64,000 nt of DNA, taken from assembly GCF_023156505.1 (NCBI RefSeq), contig NZ_JALNMJ010000006.1, positions 206,011 to 270,010 of the forward strand, in the 5' to 3' direction. Of the stretch, positions 44,256 to 53,334 are shown one piece after another. The notes under the pieces are model-generated. The model had not been told where the DNA came from and made no database searches. It saw only the letters and a list, made by a program, of their open reading frames with translations. The stretch's first letter is position 1. Each line of letters begins with the position of its first letter. Both the position numbers and the translations under genes were made by a program. Source of the stretch: Roseibium sediminicola. GTDB taxonomy: Bacteria > Pseudomonadota > Alphaproteobacteria > Rhizobiales > Stappiaceae.

Positions 44256-44831
44256 ATGAGCAGCCTGGACCTGGACAGAGACCGCAGACTTGACCGGATT
44301 CGCCGTCTGGCAGGCGTCATGAAATGGGTCGTTGCCGCTCTTTTTATAGTGCTCGTGCTGACGGGACTCTTCCTGATCGCGGCGCTGATCTGGCCGGAGC
44401 CTCTCGGCGCCGGCGGCGAGACCATCGATTTCGGCTTGGTCGAAAGACCGATTGCCGAGCTGCCCCTGCTTCAGCGGCTCGGGCTGGCGGCCCTCACAGG
44501 CATCGCCTTCCTGTTGCTGACGGGGACGTTCTGGCATATTCGGCGCATTTTCGCACAGTTTCAGAAAACCGAATTCTTTTCCCCCGCCACGCTTTCGACC
44601 GTGTTCGCAATCGGCATCTGGCTGATTGCTTTTGGCGCCTTGGGTGCCGCAAACGATCCGATCTGCTGTTTTCTGGCTTCCCTCGACTTGCCGAAAGATC
44701 AAAGGATCATTGAAATGAACATCGACGGCGGCGCGATTTTTTTCACGGTGTTGGGAACTTTGATGCTGCTGTTCGGCTGGATCCTGCGTGAGGCAGCGCT
44801 GATCGCCGACGAAAACCGCCAATTTGTATGA
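44256..44831 (+). CDS. DUF2975 membrane protein, copy 1
   Basis: 191 residues from the Met at 44256 (a Met at 44241 is possible). Four helices: near 24-50 (MKWVVAALFIVLVLTGLFLI), 85-105, 125-145 and 160-180. The C-terminal GWILREAALIADENRQF is shared almost exactly with the next gene. DUF2975 proteins (for example YoaS in Bacillus) are often next to a small XRE regulator, as here. Function unknown. Confidence 0.85.
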   Translation: MSSLDLDRDRRLDRIRRLAGVMKWVVAALFIVLVLTGLFLIAALIWPEPLGAGGETIDFGLVERPIAELPLLQRLGLAALTGIAFLLLTGTFWHIRRIFAQFQKTEFFSPATLSTVFAIGIWLIAFGALGAANDPICCFLASLDLPKDQRIIEMNIDGGAIFFTVLGTLMLLFGWILREAALIADENRQFV

Positions 44832-44853
44832 AATACGTCTTTAAGAGGCCACG

Positions 44854-45435
44854 ATGACGTCGTCAGAAGCCACCGACAGGGAAGTGCGTTTGAAGCGGAT
44901 CCGCAGGGTATCGGCCTTTATGAAATGGGTCGTGACCGTTGTTCTTGCGATTATTTTGGTCCTGGGCGTGGTGTTGACCATCGGCATAGCCCTTCCGAAC
45001 GATCTCTTGATCGCGGCGGACGAAACGCTCGACGTTGCCGACGTCGAACGAAGGCTTGGCGATGTGCCCCATATCCAACGCATCGGCCTTGCGATCTTGA
45101 CCGCGATTGCCTTTGCACTTTTGACCGCCGCTGGCTGGAAAATCCGCCAGGTGTTCAATGGCTTTCAGAAAATGGAGTTCTTTTCACCAACAACCCTTTC
45201 CAACGTTATCTCCTTCGGGGTTTGGTTGATTGCTTTTGCCGTCTTCGACCTCATCAGCGACCCGATCGGTTCTGTCATGCTGACCTACGACTACCCACCG
45301 GGAGAGCGTGCAGTGGACCTCACCCTGGATGGCGGCGAGATATTCTTCTTGATTCTGGGCGCCTTGATGCTGCTGTTCGGCTGGATCTTGCGCGAGGCCG
45401 CACTCATTGCCGACGAAAACCGGCAATTCATATGA
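44854..45435 (+). CDS. DUF2975 membrane protein, copy 2
   Basis: 193 residues, clearly a paralogue of copies 1 and 3: KRIRRVSAFMKWVVTVVLAI, EFFSPTTLSNVISFGVWLIAF, and the C-terminal GWILREAALIADENRQF. Starts 22 bases after copy 1, at an ATG after GAGGCCACG. Four membrane helices and a short N-terminal basic tail in the cytosol. Confidence 0.88.
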   Translation: MTSSEATDREVRLKRIRRVSAFMKWVVTVVLAIILVLGVVLTIGIALPNDLLIAADETLDVADVERRLGDVPHIQRIGLAILTAIAFALLTAAGWKIRQVFNGFQKMEFFSPTTLSNVISFGVWLIAFAVFDLISDPIGSVMLTYDYPPGERAVDLTLDGGEIFFLILGALMLLFGWILREAALIADENRQFI

Positions 45436-45461
45436 CGCAGTAAACCTGGGAGCGGTTGTGG

Positions 45462-46043
45462 ATGACGACACAGGAACAACACCAACAAACGAAACGGCTG
45501 AAGCGCATCCGCGGCTGCGCCAGGGCCGTCAAATGGGTCCTGACGTTTGTTGTCGTGGCTCAACTCGTGTTTGGCATTGCCCTTTGTCTGTCCATTCTTC
45601 TGCCCGCCTATTCCCTGTTCAATGGTGTCGACAGTATCTCCACCGGCAATATTGAACGGGCCTTCCGAGACATGCCGCTTGTACAGCGGGCACTTCTGGC
45701 CTTCCTGGCTGCGATCTCCTTCATACTGCTCACCAGCGCCTTGTGGACCTTGCGCAACCTGTGCGCCCGTTTTCAAAAGGCGGATTTCTTTTCCCCCAGA
45801 ACACTTAAACAGGTCGCCTTTGCCGGCATCTGGCTGATCTCCTATGCCATATTCGACGTTGCCAGCGACCCGGTCGCCGCACTCATCGCCACAATGGACT
45901 TCCCGGAAGCGCAAAGGATTGTTGACGTTACGGTCGATGGCGGTGAAATATCCTGCATGATTCTTGGGGCCCTCATGCTTTTGCTTGGCTGGATCATGCG
46001 TGAGGCCGCCCTGCTCGCAGAAGAAAATCGACAAATAATATAG
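45462..46043 (+). CDS. DUF2975 membrane protein, copy 3
   Basis: 193 residues, the most divergent copy: KRLKRIRGCARAVKWVLTFV, DFFSPRTLKQVAFAGIWLIS, and GWIMREAALLAEENRQII at the end. A TTG two codons upstream is possible; GGGAG favours the ATG at 45462. It is 23 bases before the XRE gene, so all four genes form one operon. Confidence 0.87.
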   Translation: MTTQEQHQQTKRLKRIRGCARAVKWVLTFVVVAQLVFGIALCLSILLPAYSLFNGVDSISTGNIERAFRDMPLVQRALLAFLAAISFILLTSALWTLRNLCARFQKADFFSPRTLKQVAFAGIWLISYAIFDVASDPVAALIATMDFPEAQRIVDVTVDGGEISCMILGALMLLLGWIMREAALLAEENRQII

Positions 46044-46066
46044 CGACAGCGCGCCGGGGACCTTTC

Positions 46067-46288
46067 ATGCCAATCATTATAGAACTGGATGTCATGCTTG
46101 CCCGCCGCAAGATGCGCTCCAAGGAACTGGCGGAGCGTATCGGCATTACCGAGCAGAACGTGTCCCTGCTCAAGTCAGGCAAGGTCAAGGGTGTGCGGTT
46201 CGAAACGCTTGAAAAAATCTGTGACGTTCTGGACTGTCAGCCCGGTGACATTCTGATCTATCAGCCGGACGAGCCAGCTGCGGAATAA
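46067..46288 (+). CDS. Small XRE-type regulator (YozG-like)
   Basis: 73 residues, almost only a helix-turn-helix: VMLARRKMRSKELAERIGIT, EQNVSLLKSGKVKGVRFETL, EKICDVLDCQPGDILIY. This is the YozG-type Cro/C1 family that pairs with DUF2975 proteins in many bacteria. It ends the four-gene operon and is a good candidate to bind the upstream dyad and control the cluster. Confidence 0.9.
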   Translation: MPIIIELDVMLARRKMRSKELAERIGITEQNVSLLKSGKVKGVRFETLEKICDVLDCQPGDILIYQPDEPAAE

Positions 46289-46424
46289 CCGCACCCTTTC
46301 GCCGATCGCTAAAATCCGATTCAACTGCGACTTACCGGTTCAAGCCTTGCAAAAGCTTCCTCCGGTATAAGTCCCCTCGGTAATTTCTACACTGGTTGTA
46401 ATTCGGATCGCTGAGGACCGCACA

Positions 46425-46745
46425 GTGCATTTACGGGACACGAAACTTGCAAGCCGGACGGCACCGGCGACCCGCGCCAGAACGCGCAGCGGCAAACTCA
46501 GGGACATGGCCAAGGACCTGATCAGCCCCTGCACGCTCTATGATCTGGTAAACGGCAACACCGGTATCATTCTGCCCGAAAACGGCCCGGAACTGCCGGA
46601 CACGTTCTATATCGAGGACGAGGGCGACCTGAGCCTGGGCCTCGCCCATGTGCAGCAGCGCTCACGCCCGCATCTGGAGATCGCGTATCTCGATCCGCCG
46701 GTGCCGTTGAGCGTGCTCGCCAAGCGCGCCGCCAACGGCCTCTAG
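46425..46745 (+). CDS. Small PilZ-like protein
   Basis: 106 residues from a GTG with GAGGA 7 bases upstream. Residues 35-95 resemble a PilZ domain: ISPCTLYDLVNGNTGIILPE, LPDTFYIEDEGDLSLGLAHV, RPHLEIAYLDPP. The N-terminus is basic (RTAPATRARTRSGKLRD) and lacks a clear RxxxR c-di-GMP motif. If PilZ, it may not bind the nucleotide. A shorter start is Met at 46506. Single gene, convergent with mutB. Confidence 0.55.
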   Translation: MHLRDTKLASRTAPATRARTRSGKLRDMAKDLISPCTLYDLVNGNTGIILPENGPELPDTFYIEDEGDLSLGLAHVQQRSRPHLEIAYLDPPVPLSVLAKRAANGL

Positions 46746-46772
46746 CGCCAATATTTCTTCCGGATTGCGTGC

Positions 46773-48938
46773 TTACTCCGCCGCTTCCGCGGAACCATAG
46801 CCCAGCTGCTCGTTCAGCTTGCCGATCAAGCCGATGGCGGCTTCCGCAATAACGGTTCCGGGCGGGAAGATCGCTGCGGCGCCTGCTGCGTAAAGCGCAT
46901 CATAATCCTGAGGCGGCACGACCCCGCCGACCACGATCATGATGTCTTCCCGGCCTTCGTCGGCAAGCGCCTTCTTCAGTGCCGGTACCAGCGTCAGGTG
47001 GCCTGCGGCCAGCGACGACACACCGACCACATGGACATCGTTTTCCACCGCCTGGCGGGCCGCCTCTTCCGGTGTCTGGAAAAGCGGGCCGATATCGACG
47101 TCGAAGCCGAGATCGGCAAAGGCGGAGGCAATCACCTTCTGGCCGCGGTCATGACCGTCCTGGCCCATCTTGGCCACCAGAATGCGCGGCCGGCGGCCGT
47201 CATTATCCTCAAAAGTGTCGACCAGCTTCTGCACTCTGTCGATCGTGTCGGCCATGGCACCGGCCTCCCGTTTGTAGACGCCGGCAATCGACTTGATTTC
47301 GGCCTTGTGCCGGTCAAAGACCTTTTCCATTGCCAGGGAAATCTCGCCGACCGTGGCCTTGGCGCGCGCCGCCTTGACCGACAGGTCCAGGAGATTGCCG
47401 TCACCGGAAGCGGCGCATTGTGTCAGGGCATCCAATGCGGCCTGGGTCTCGGCTTCGTTGCGCTCGGCGCGCAGGCGTTTCAGCTTGTCGATCTGCGCCG
47501 CGCGCACCTGGGCATTGTCGACCTTGAGAACGTCGATGGCCTGTTCGCTTTCCGGCTTGAACTTGTTGACTCCGACCACGGTCTGCGCACCGCTGTCGAT
47601 CCGCGCCTGGGTCTTGGCGGCGGCCTCCTCGATGCGCAATTTCGGAATGCCCTTCTCGATGGCCTTTGCCATGCCGCCGAGCTCTTCGACCTCTCGGATA
47701 TGGGCCATTGCCTTCTCGGCAAGGTCGGCGGTCAGCTTCTCGACATAATAGGAGCCGCCCCAGGGATCGATCACCTGGGTCGTGCCGCTTTCCTGCTGCA
47801 GGAACAGCTGGGTGTTGCGGGCGATCCGGGCGGAGAAATCCGTCGGCAGCGCGAGGGCTTCGTCAAGCGCGTTGGTGTGCAGGGACTGGGTGTGGCCTTG
47901 CGTGGCCGCCATCGCCTCGACACAGGTGCGAACAACGTTGTTGAAGACATCCTGCGCCGTCAACGACCAGCCGGAGGTCTGAGAATGGGTCCGGAGTGAC
48001 AGGGATTTCGGGTTTTTCGGCTGGAAATTCTCTTCCATCAGCGTCGCCCAGATCAGGCGCGCGGCGCGCAACTTGGCGACTTCCATGAAGAAGTTCATGC
48101 CGATCGCCCAGAAGAACGACAGCCTGGGAGCGAACTGGTCGATATCCATGCCGGCGGCAACGCCGGCACGCGCATATTCGATGCCGTCGGCGATCGTATA
48201 AGCCAGCTCCAGATCCGCGGTCGCCCCGGCTTCCTGCATGTGATAGCCGGAAATCGAGATCGAGTTGAAACGCGGCATGTTCTGGGACGTGTACTTGAAG
48301 ATGTCCGAGATGATCCGCATGGAAGGCTGCGGCGGGTAGATATAGGTATTGCGGACCATGAACTCCTTCAGAATGTCATTCTGAATGGTGCCCGACAGAT
48401 CCTTCTGCTGAACGCCCTGTTCTTCCGCAGCGACAATATAGAGCGCGAGAACGGGCAGCACCGCACCGTTCATGGTCATGGAGACGCTCATCTTGTCCAG
48501 CGGGATGCCGGAGAAAAGCGTGCGCATGTCATAGATGGAATCGATCGCCACACCGGCCATGCCGACATCGCCGGCCACGCGCGGATGGTCGCTGTCATAG
48601 CCCCGGTGCGTCGCCAGGTCGAAGGCGACCGACAGGCCTTTCTGGCCGGCGGCCAGATTGCGCCGGTAAAAGGCGTTGGAATCTTCCGCCGTCGAGAAGC
48701 CCGCATATTGGCGCACGGTCCAGGGTTGCTGCACATACATGGTCGGATACGGCCCGCGCAGGAACGGCGGCAGGCCCGGCCAGCTGTCGAGATGCTTCAG
48801 CCCTTCAAGATCAGAATTGGCATAGACGGGCGGCACTTCAATGCCTTCCGGTGTCTCCCATCCGGTTTGGTCACCCGCCCCGGCTTCCGTCACGCGGTTG
48901 CGAAACGGTTTGTCAGCGAAATTCGGGATCCTGCTCAT
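46773..48938 (-). CDS. mutB: Methylmalonyl-CoA mutase, large (catalytic) subunit
   Basis: 721 residues. The N-terminal TIM barrel binds the CoA ester ([40 protein letters not shown]). The C-terminal B12-binding domain has the DxHxxG motif in [20 protein letters not shown], where His coordinates cobalt. It interconverts (R)-methylmalonyl-CoA and succinyl-CoA and ends propionyl-CoA and ethylmalonyl-CoA routes. The gene overlaps mutA by 4 bases. Confidence 0.97.
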   Translation of the reverse strand: MSRIPNFADKPFRNRVTEAGAGDQTGWETPEGIEVPPVYANSDLEGLKHLDSWPGLPPFLRGPYPTMYVQQPWTVRQYAGFSTAEDSNAFYRRNLAAGQKGLSVAFDLATHRGYDSDHPRVAGDVGMAGVAIDSIYDMRTLFSGIPLDKMSVSMTMNGAVLPVLALYIVAAEEQGVQQKDLSGTIQNDILKEFMVRNTYIYPPQPSMRIISDIFKYTSQNMPRFNSISISGYHMQEAGATADLELAYTIADGIEYARAGVAAGMDIDQFAPRLSFFWAIGMNFFMEVAKLRAARLIWATLMEENFQPKNPKSLSLRTHSQTSGWSLTAQDVFNNVVRTCVEAMAATQGHTQSLHTNALDEALALPTDFSARIARNTQLFLQQESGTTQVIDPWGGSYYVEKLTADLAEKAMAHIREVEELGGMAKAIEKGIPKLRIEEAAAKTQARIDSGAQTVVGVNKFKPESEQAIDVLKVDNAQVRAAQIDKLKRLRAERNEAETQAALDALTQCAASGDGNLLDLSVKAARAKATVGEISLAMEKVFDRHKAEIKSIAGVYKREAGAMADTIDRVQKLVDTFEDNDGRRPRILVAKMGQDGHDRGQKVIASAFADLGFDVDIGPLFQTPEEAARQAVENDVHVVGVSSLAAGHLTLVPALKKALADEGREDIMIVVGGVVPPQDYDALYAAGAAAIFPPGTVIAEAAIGLIGKLNEQLGYGSAEAAE

Positions 48939-50947
48939 TGTTGGACCTCCAGATCGGTAAGCTCCGTGCCGTAGACGGCCTCCAGCCGGTCATGCGCGGC
49001 GCCAAGCAGCGCCAGCAAATCGCATCCGGCAAAGAGGTAGGCGTCGATCCCGGCTGCGTTCAGTTCGGTTTCCGTGGCGCCGGGCCGGCCGGCGAGGAAA
49101 AGCTGGTGGACCCCGGCCACCTTGAGTGCCCCGGCTGCGGCGACCGCCTGCTCCGCATAGACTTCGTCAGAAGACACCAGGCAGGCAAGCACCGCACCGC
49201 TGTCGCGATAGGCCTGGACAAGATCCTCAAGTGTATCATAGACGGCCATGCCAACCGGCGTCACGCCGCCAGCGGCAAAAGCATTGGCCGTCCAGGTGGC
49301 CCTGGCAGTGAATTGGGCAAGGTTGCCGAGCGTCGCCAGAAACACCTTGGGCGCAATCGCTGTGCTGGTTTCGAAAGCTTCCGCCTTGGCCCTGAGGGCC
49401 TCGAACGGTTCCGCCAGACGGGCCGCAGTCAGCGTCTTCAGGGATGTATCGCGCGGCAGCTGATCCAAACGCATGCCGAGATGTTGCAAGGGGCTGCCTT
49501 TAAGTGCCAGCTTGCGCAGCGCCGTGAACCGTTCGCCGTTTCCGGGTTCCGGCAGATCCTGCGGCGACGGCGCCAGCCCAGCCAGATCTGTGTCTTTCTG
49601 GATCAGCACCGAAACGCTCTTCTCGGAGAGATCCGGAAATTCGCTGACACCGGTGATCGGCCGCTTGCGGCGGGCAATATCGGTTGCGCGCGTGTCCCGG
49701 GCAGCGGCAATCCGGTCCTGAACCAGTCCCTTGCGGATGGCATCCATCAGCCCGCCGGCTGCCTCGATCTCCTGGAAGAACGCCCAGGCGCTGCCGCACA
49801 ATTTGTCCGTGCGGTCCTCGATCGCGCCTGATCCGGCCGCCGGATCGGTGACCTTAGCAAGGTTGCTTTCTTCCAGAAGGATGGACTGGGTGTTGCGCGC
49901 AAGGCGGCGCGCGAATCCGTCCGGCAAACCGACGGCGAGCGTATGCGGCAGGACCGAGATGCTGTCTGCGCCGCCGACACCGGCCGCGAACACCGCGACG
50001 GTGTTACGCAACAGATTGACCCAGGGATCCCGGCGCGTGAGCATCCGGAAGGAGGTGCTCATATGCAAAGGCATCTTCGTTTGCGGCAGTCCGGCGCCGT
50101 CCAGAACGCTGGACCACAAGGCCCGGATCGCACGCGCCTTTGCGATGGTGCCGATCTGATCCGCCTCCGCGATCACGCTGAGAGAAATCCGGTCCGCCCA
50201 GGTCTCCGGCGCAAGCACCGTGCCTTCGAGCATGCGCATATGAGCGGTCGCCGAAGCCAGCACCAGGGCCAGTTCCTGCGCCGGTGTCGCACCGCTTTCG
50301 TGCCAGATCCGGCCGTCGGCCTTCATCATCCGCACTGGACTGCCAAAGGCATGCGCCGAGACGATGGCGTCCCGGAAGTGCCGGAAGGCGTTCTCCATAT
50401 CTTTCAGGGCCACTCCGTTGGCGGCGATCCAGCCATAAGGGTCGAACCCGGCCGTCAGACGGACGCTTGCCGGGTCGATCCCGTGCTTTTCCAAATAGGC
50501 CAAAAGCAGCGCCAAAACTTCAATGTTTTCCCGTCCCGCCTCGAAGCGCAGATCGATCAGATTGAGCTGAACGCCTTTCAGAAGTGTCTCGAGCCCGGCC
50601 AGATCCTCAATCTGGATGCCGTTGCCATAGGCGGCCGCGGCCCCGGAGAAGACCAGATCGAGCCCGCTGGCGCCCCCTTCCAGATCTTCCAGGATCTGTG
50701 CGTTTGCCTGGGCCGCGTCGGGAATGTCGATACGCTGCACGACGGACCAGTCCTGCTGCGCCCCGCGCAAGGCGCGGGCGGGTGTGTCCAGGCGGCGCGC
50801 ATAGAGCGGCGCGATTTCCAGCCCGTCATCTGTGGCACCAAAGAGTTTCTGACGCGGGGCGCCCTTGAGCGCCTTGTCGACGGCCTGCCACCAGGCTTCC
50901 TCGTCGGAGGTATAGAAATGATCAGGACCGGTAAAACTGTTGGGCAT
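48935..50947 (-). CDS. mutA: Methylmalonyl-CoA mutase, small subunit
   Basis: 670 residues, related to MutB but without the DxHxxG cobalamin motif in its C-terminal domain. It shows the paired-subunit layout ([20 protein letters not shown] at the start, [20 protein letters not shown] in the barrel). It stabilises the heterodimer with MutB. The first gene of the mutAB operon, divergent from the LuxR gene. Confidence 0.93.
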   Translation of the reverse strand: MPNSFTGPDHFYTSDEEAWWQAVDKALKGAPRQKLFGATDDGLEIAPLYARRLDTPARALRGAQQDWSVVQRIDIPDAAQANAQILEDLEGGASGLDLVFSGAAAAYGNGIQIEDLAGLETLLKGVQLNLIDLRFEAGRENIEVLALLLAYLEKHGIDPASVRLTAGFDPYGWIAANGVALKDMENAFRHFRDAIVSAHAFGSPVRMMKADGRIWHESGATPAQELALVLASATAHMRMLEGTVLAPETWADRISLSVIAEADQIGTIAKARAIRALWSSVLDGAGLPQTKMPLHMSTSFRMLTRRDPWVNLLRNTVAVFAAGVGGADSISVLPHTLAVGLPDGFARRLARNTQSILLEESNLAKVTDPAAGSGAIEDRTDKLCGSAWAFFQEIEAAGGLMDAIRKGLVQDRIAAARDTRATDIARRKRPITGVSEFPDLSEKSVSVLIQKDTDLAGLAPSPQDLPEPGNGERFTALRKLALKGSPLQHLGMRLDQLPRDTSLKTLTAARLAEPFEALRAKAEAFETSTAIAPKVFLATLGNLAQFTARATWTANAFAAGGVTPVGMAVYDTLEDLVQAYRDSGAVLACLVSSDEVYAEQAVAAAGALKVAGVHQLFLAGRPGATETELNAAGIDAYLFAGCDLLALLGAAHDRLEAVYGTELTDLEVQQ

Positions 50948-51448
50948 GTGTGTCTTCTCCCTGGTCCCGTTTTAGTCCTTGGCCGCAAAGGATGGCAACT
51001 CATCAGAAAGGGTAAGCAATCCGCTTCAACCGGGCATTTGGACGGCGCGTTTCCTTGCACCGGAAAGAATCAAATTCGCCTATACTTAATTCGGGAGTCG
51101 AAAAAATCGCCTATAGCGGAAATTGTGCACCGAAACCGCAACAACCCTCATGATTGAACTTTTAACAAGGCAACTAAATTGGCGTAAAATGACAACTAAT
51201 TGCCAATTTTTTGGCGGAATAAGCCAACTTTGCCAGTTTTCCCTATTGGTACGATCATCAATTGTATTGTAGCGTATAGGTGCTGACGCATGGGAATTTC
51301 TACCCTCATAAGAAATGCGCGGCTATCGGATCCAGCCAAGACCGTCCCGGATTGCGGCAGGATGCGTTTTCACCCATCAGCGGCTGCCCCGGTGTCCATC
51401 GGAGCGGACGCAGAAAAGCGGCGACTCAAGCCGCAAAGGATGTGCACA
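50948..51448. promoter_or_regulatory. mutA / luxR divergent region with repeated GCCAA boxes
   Basis: 501 bases. The right half is AT-rich. Between 51179 and 51236 five GCCAA/TTGGC-type half-sites occur, including the dyad GCCAATTTTTTGGC (51202-51215). No ORF looks coding. Both promoters must be here. Confidence 0.45.
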
Positions 51449-52150
51449 ATGCTTGATCAAACGGAATTGAAGAGCAAACTGAGAGCTATCTCAGAAGCCA
51501 ATGCCGCCCATCATGTTCTCGACATCTTGGAATCCAATCTCCGGCGCATGGGGGCGACGCATATCCTCATAACTGGCCTGCCGATGCCGAACCGCCCGAT
51601 TGATAATCTGGTGCAACGCTTCCGGTGGCCCGATCAACGCAATGACGGAATTGAAAGCACCTCTCTGTCGGCAAACGACAGTGCCTTGATGCTTGGCCTT
51701 GGCTCAAACCGCGCCCGGGTCTGGACCATCAGCGCGGGCGACATGGAACATTCCGACCTTTTGGCCTCCGCCGGTGAAGGCAGCCAGATTGTTGTGGTTC
51801 CGGTGACGGAACTCTATCCGTTCCAGGCCTTCGTATTCGCAAGCGGCCCCTCGCTGCAGGTCAACAAATACGACCTGTCGAACCTCGAAGTGCTGTCGGC
51901 TGCGGCGTTCTCGCGTCTCAGGGAACTCGGCGTCATCTCCGGTCAGCGTCCGGGCGCTCTGTCGACCCGCGAACGCAGAGTCCTGGAACTGACGGCCTAT
52001 GGCAAGACCGCTGGCGAAATCGCCGATGTGCTCGACATCTCGCAGCGGACGGTGCATGCGCATTTGCAAAATGCCAGTGTTAAGTTGAACGCTTCCAACA
52101 AGACCCACACGGTTGTTGAAGCGCTTCGTTACGGCCAGATCAGCGTTTAA
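51449..52150 (+). CDS. LuxR family regulator with autoinducer-binding domain
   Basis: 233 residues from the Met at 51449, chosen because AAAGGA lies 8 bases upstream. The first 165 residues fit the acyl-homoserine-lactone-type Autoind_bind fold (LESNLRRMGATHILITGLPM, NLVQRFRWPDQRNDGIES). The last 65 are a LuxR helix-turn-helix (LSTRERRVLELTAYGKTAGE, IADVLDISQRTVHAHLQNAS, KLNASNKTHTVVEAL). No luxI synthase is in the window, so it may be a LuxR solo or one of the VjbR-like regulators. Confidence 0.9.
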   Translation: MLDQTELKSKLRAISEANAAHHVLDILESNLRRMGATHILITGLPMPNRPIDNLVQRFRWPDQRNDGIESTSLSANDSALMLGLGSNRARVWTISAGDMEHSDLLASAGEGSQIVVVPVTELYPFQAFVFASGPSLQVNKYDLSNLEVLSAAAFSRLRELGVISGQRPGALSTRERRVLELTAYGKTAGEIADVLDISQRTVHAHLQNASVKLNASNKTHTVVEALRYGQISV

Positions 52151-52190
52151 CACTGGCGCAAGCAAAGCTGATTGAATTCAGGGGCTAATA

Positions 52191-52217
52191 AAAGGCGCGC
52201 TCAACGGCGCGCCTTTT
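52191..52217. terminator. Terminator after the LuxR gene
   Basis: AAAGGCGCGC and GCGCGCCTTT form a 10-bp stem with a 6-base loop, then T. It can serve both convergent genes. Confidence 0.85.
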
Positions 52218-52247
52218 CTTGTTTATCCAATTGGAATGCCGGTGACC

Positions 52248-52655
52248 TCAATAGGTCATCATCGGCGGCAGATCCTTGGCTTGGTCGACCCATTTGGTAA
52301 CCTGGCTCTCGCTCGGCACCTGTCGCACGAGTTTCTTGTCCTCGTTCACTTCGGCCATTTTCGCCGCCAGATTGGCCGCGTTGCGGTGCTTGAGTTCCTT
52401 GACGGTGTCGACACCGGCCGCTTCCAGGAGTTCGGAATATTCCTCGCCGACGCCGCTGATCCGCATCAGGTCGGCCATGTTGGCCCATTTCAGGATCCGC
52501 TTGCCTTCGATGCCGGTTTCCTCTTCCAGCGCCTTGCGGCCCTTCGGATCCTTGGCACGTTCCAGATAGGCCTCGGTCGTCTTGATGCCCAGCTCACCGA
52601 GCTTGGCCGCATAGGTCGGACCGATGCCCTCGATTTCATCGATGGAATAAGACAT
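52248..52655 (-). CDS. DUF4332 helix-hairpin-helix protein
   Basis: 135 residues (Met at 52655; a GTG at 52661 is possible). The helix-hairpin-helix pattern IDEIEGIGPTYAAKLGELGI and the repeat LMRISGVGEEYSELLEAAGV are typical of DUF4332, which resembles DNA- or RNA-binding HhH proteins. The function is unknown. GAGGGAG lies upstream. No partner is evident; it is 46 bases from the next small gene. Confidence 0.85.
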   Translation of the reverse strand: MSYSIDEIEGIGPTYAAKLGELGIKTTEAYLERAKDPKGRKALEEETGIEGKRILKWANMADLMRISGVGEEYSELLEAAGVDTVKELKHRNAANLAAKMAEVNEDKKLVRQVPSESQVTKWVDQAKDLPPMMTY

Positions 52656-52700
52656 CCGCACAGAACTCCCTCAATCAATCCGAAGCCGACCCTGGGGCAG

Positions 52701-53093
52701 TCAGACGATTTGGCTCAACCCCGGAATTTGTGAAACCACTTCATTCACAACGTCATCCCCTGCTTTTTCCTTAGCATAGGAAATGAGTTCCTTGGCAACA
52801 CTTTGCACACCGCCCATGTCGAGACCGATGCCATTCAGCTCGCTCAAGGCCGCCATGGCGCCCATCTGGCCGCCCATCATGGCGCCCAGACCACCAAGAA
52901 GACCGCCGCCGCCGCCATTGGCCTGACGCTCGGCCACCAGTTCCTGCGCACCGGGCAAAGCGTCGAAAATGAGCTGCATCTTGTCTTCCGGACCTTCCTT
53001 GTTCAGAAAACCGAGAATGATGCCGATGGCGCTTTTCGCAGTGTCTTCTTCAATGCCCGCTGCTGCCATGATCCGCTTGATGAGCTCTTCCAT
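52701..53093 (-). CDS. Small conserved protein with Gly/Met-rich linker
   Basis: 130 residues. Two helical parts (EELIKRIMAAAGIEEDTAKS, AIGIILGFLNKEG and SVAKELISYAKEKAGDDVVN) flank a glycine- and methionine-rich linker (GGGGLLGGLGAMMGGQMGAM). It resembles DUF2267/DUF2780-type small proteins. No signal peptide. GGAGAACTCC precedes the ATG. Function unknown. Confidence 0.7.
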   Translation of the reverse strand: MEELIKRIMAAAGIEEDTAKSAIGIILGFLNKEGPEDKMQLIFDALPGAQELVAERQANGGGGGLLGGLGAMMGGQMGAMAALSELNGIGLDMGGVQSVAKELISYAKEKAGDDVVNEVVSQIPGLSQIV

Positions 53094-53334
53094 GGAGTTC
53101 TCCTGAATTATCCCCTTGGCGCCTGGTTCCCCTGCGCCCGTCCGGCTCTTCTATACAAGTCCCAAAGCGGTCCCGTCGATGGTGAATTGGCGCGGTGCAT
53201 GACATTGCCGCAGGCGCCCCTGCGTCATCACGGCAAATTTCACGCGCCTGTATCGCGTCCCGCGCAACTGAACAGTTCTATCTAGTCGTGAAACGCTCTA
53301 GGCTGCCGGCAGGTGTTTGGATTCGGGGGAAAAC

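Noticed and set aside
49943..51157. A 404-codon plus-strand ORF over mutA
   Set aside because: Antisense shadow of the mutase small subunit, with low-complexity composition.
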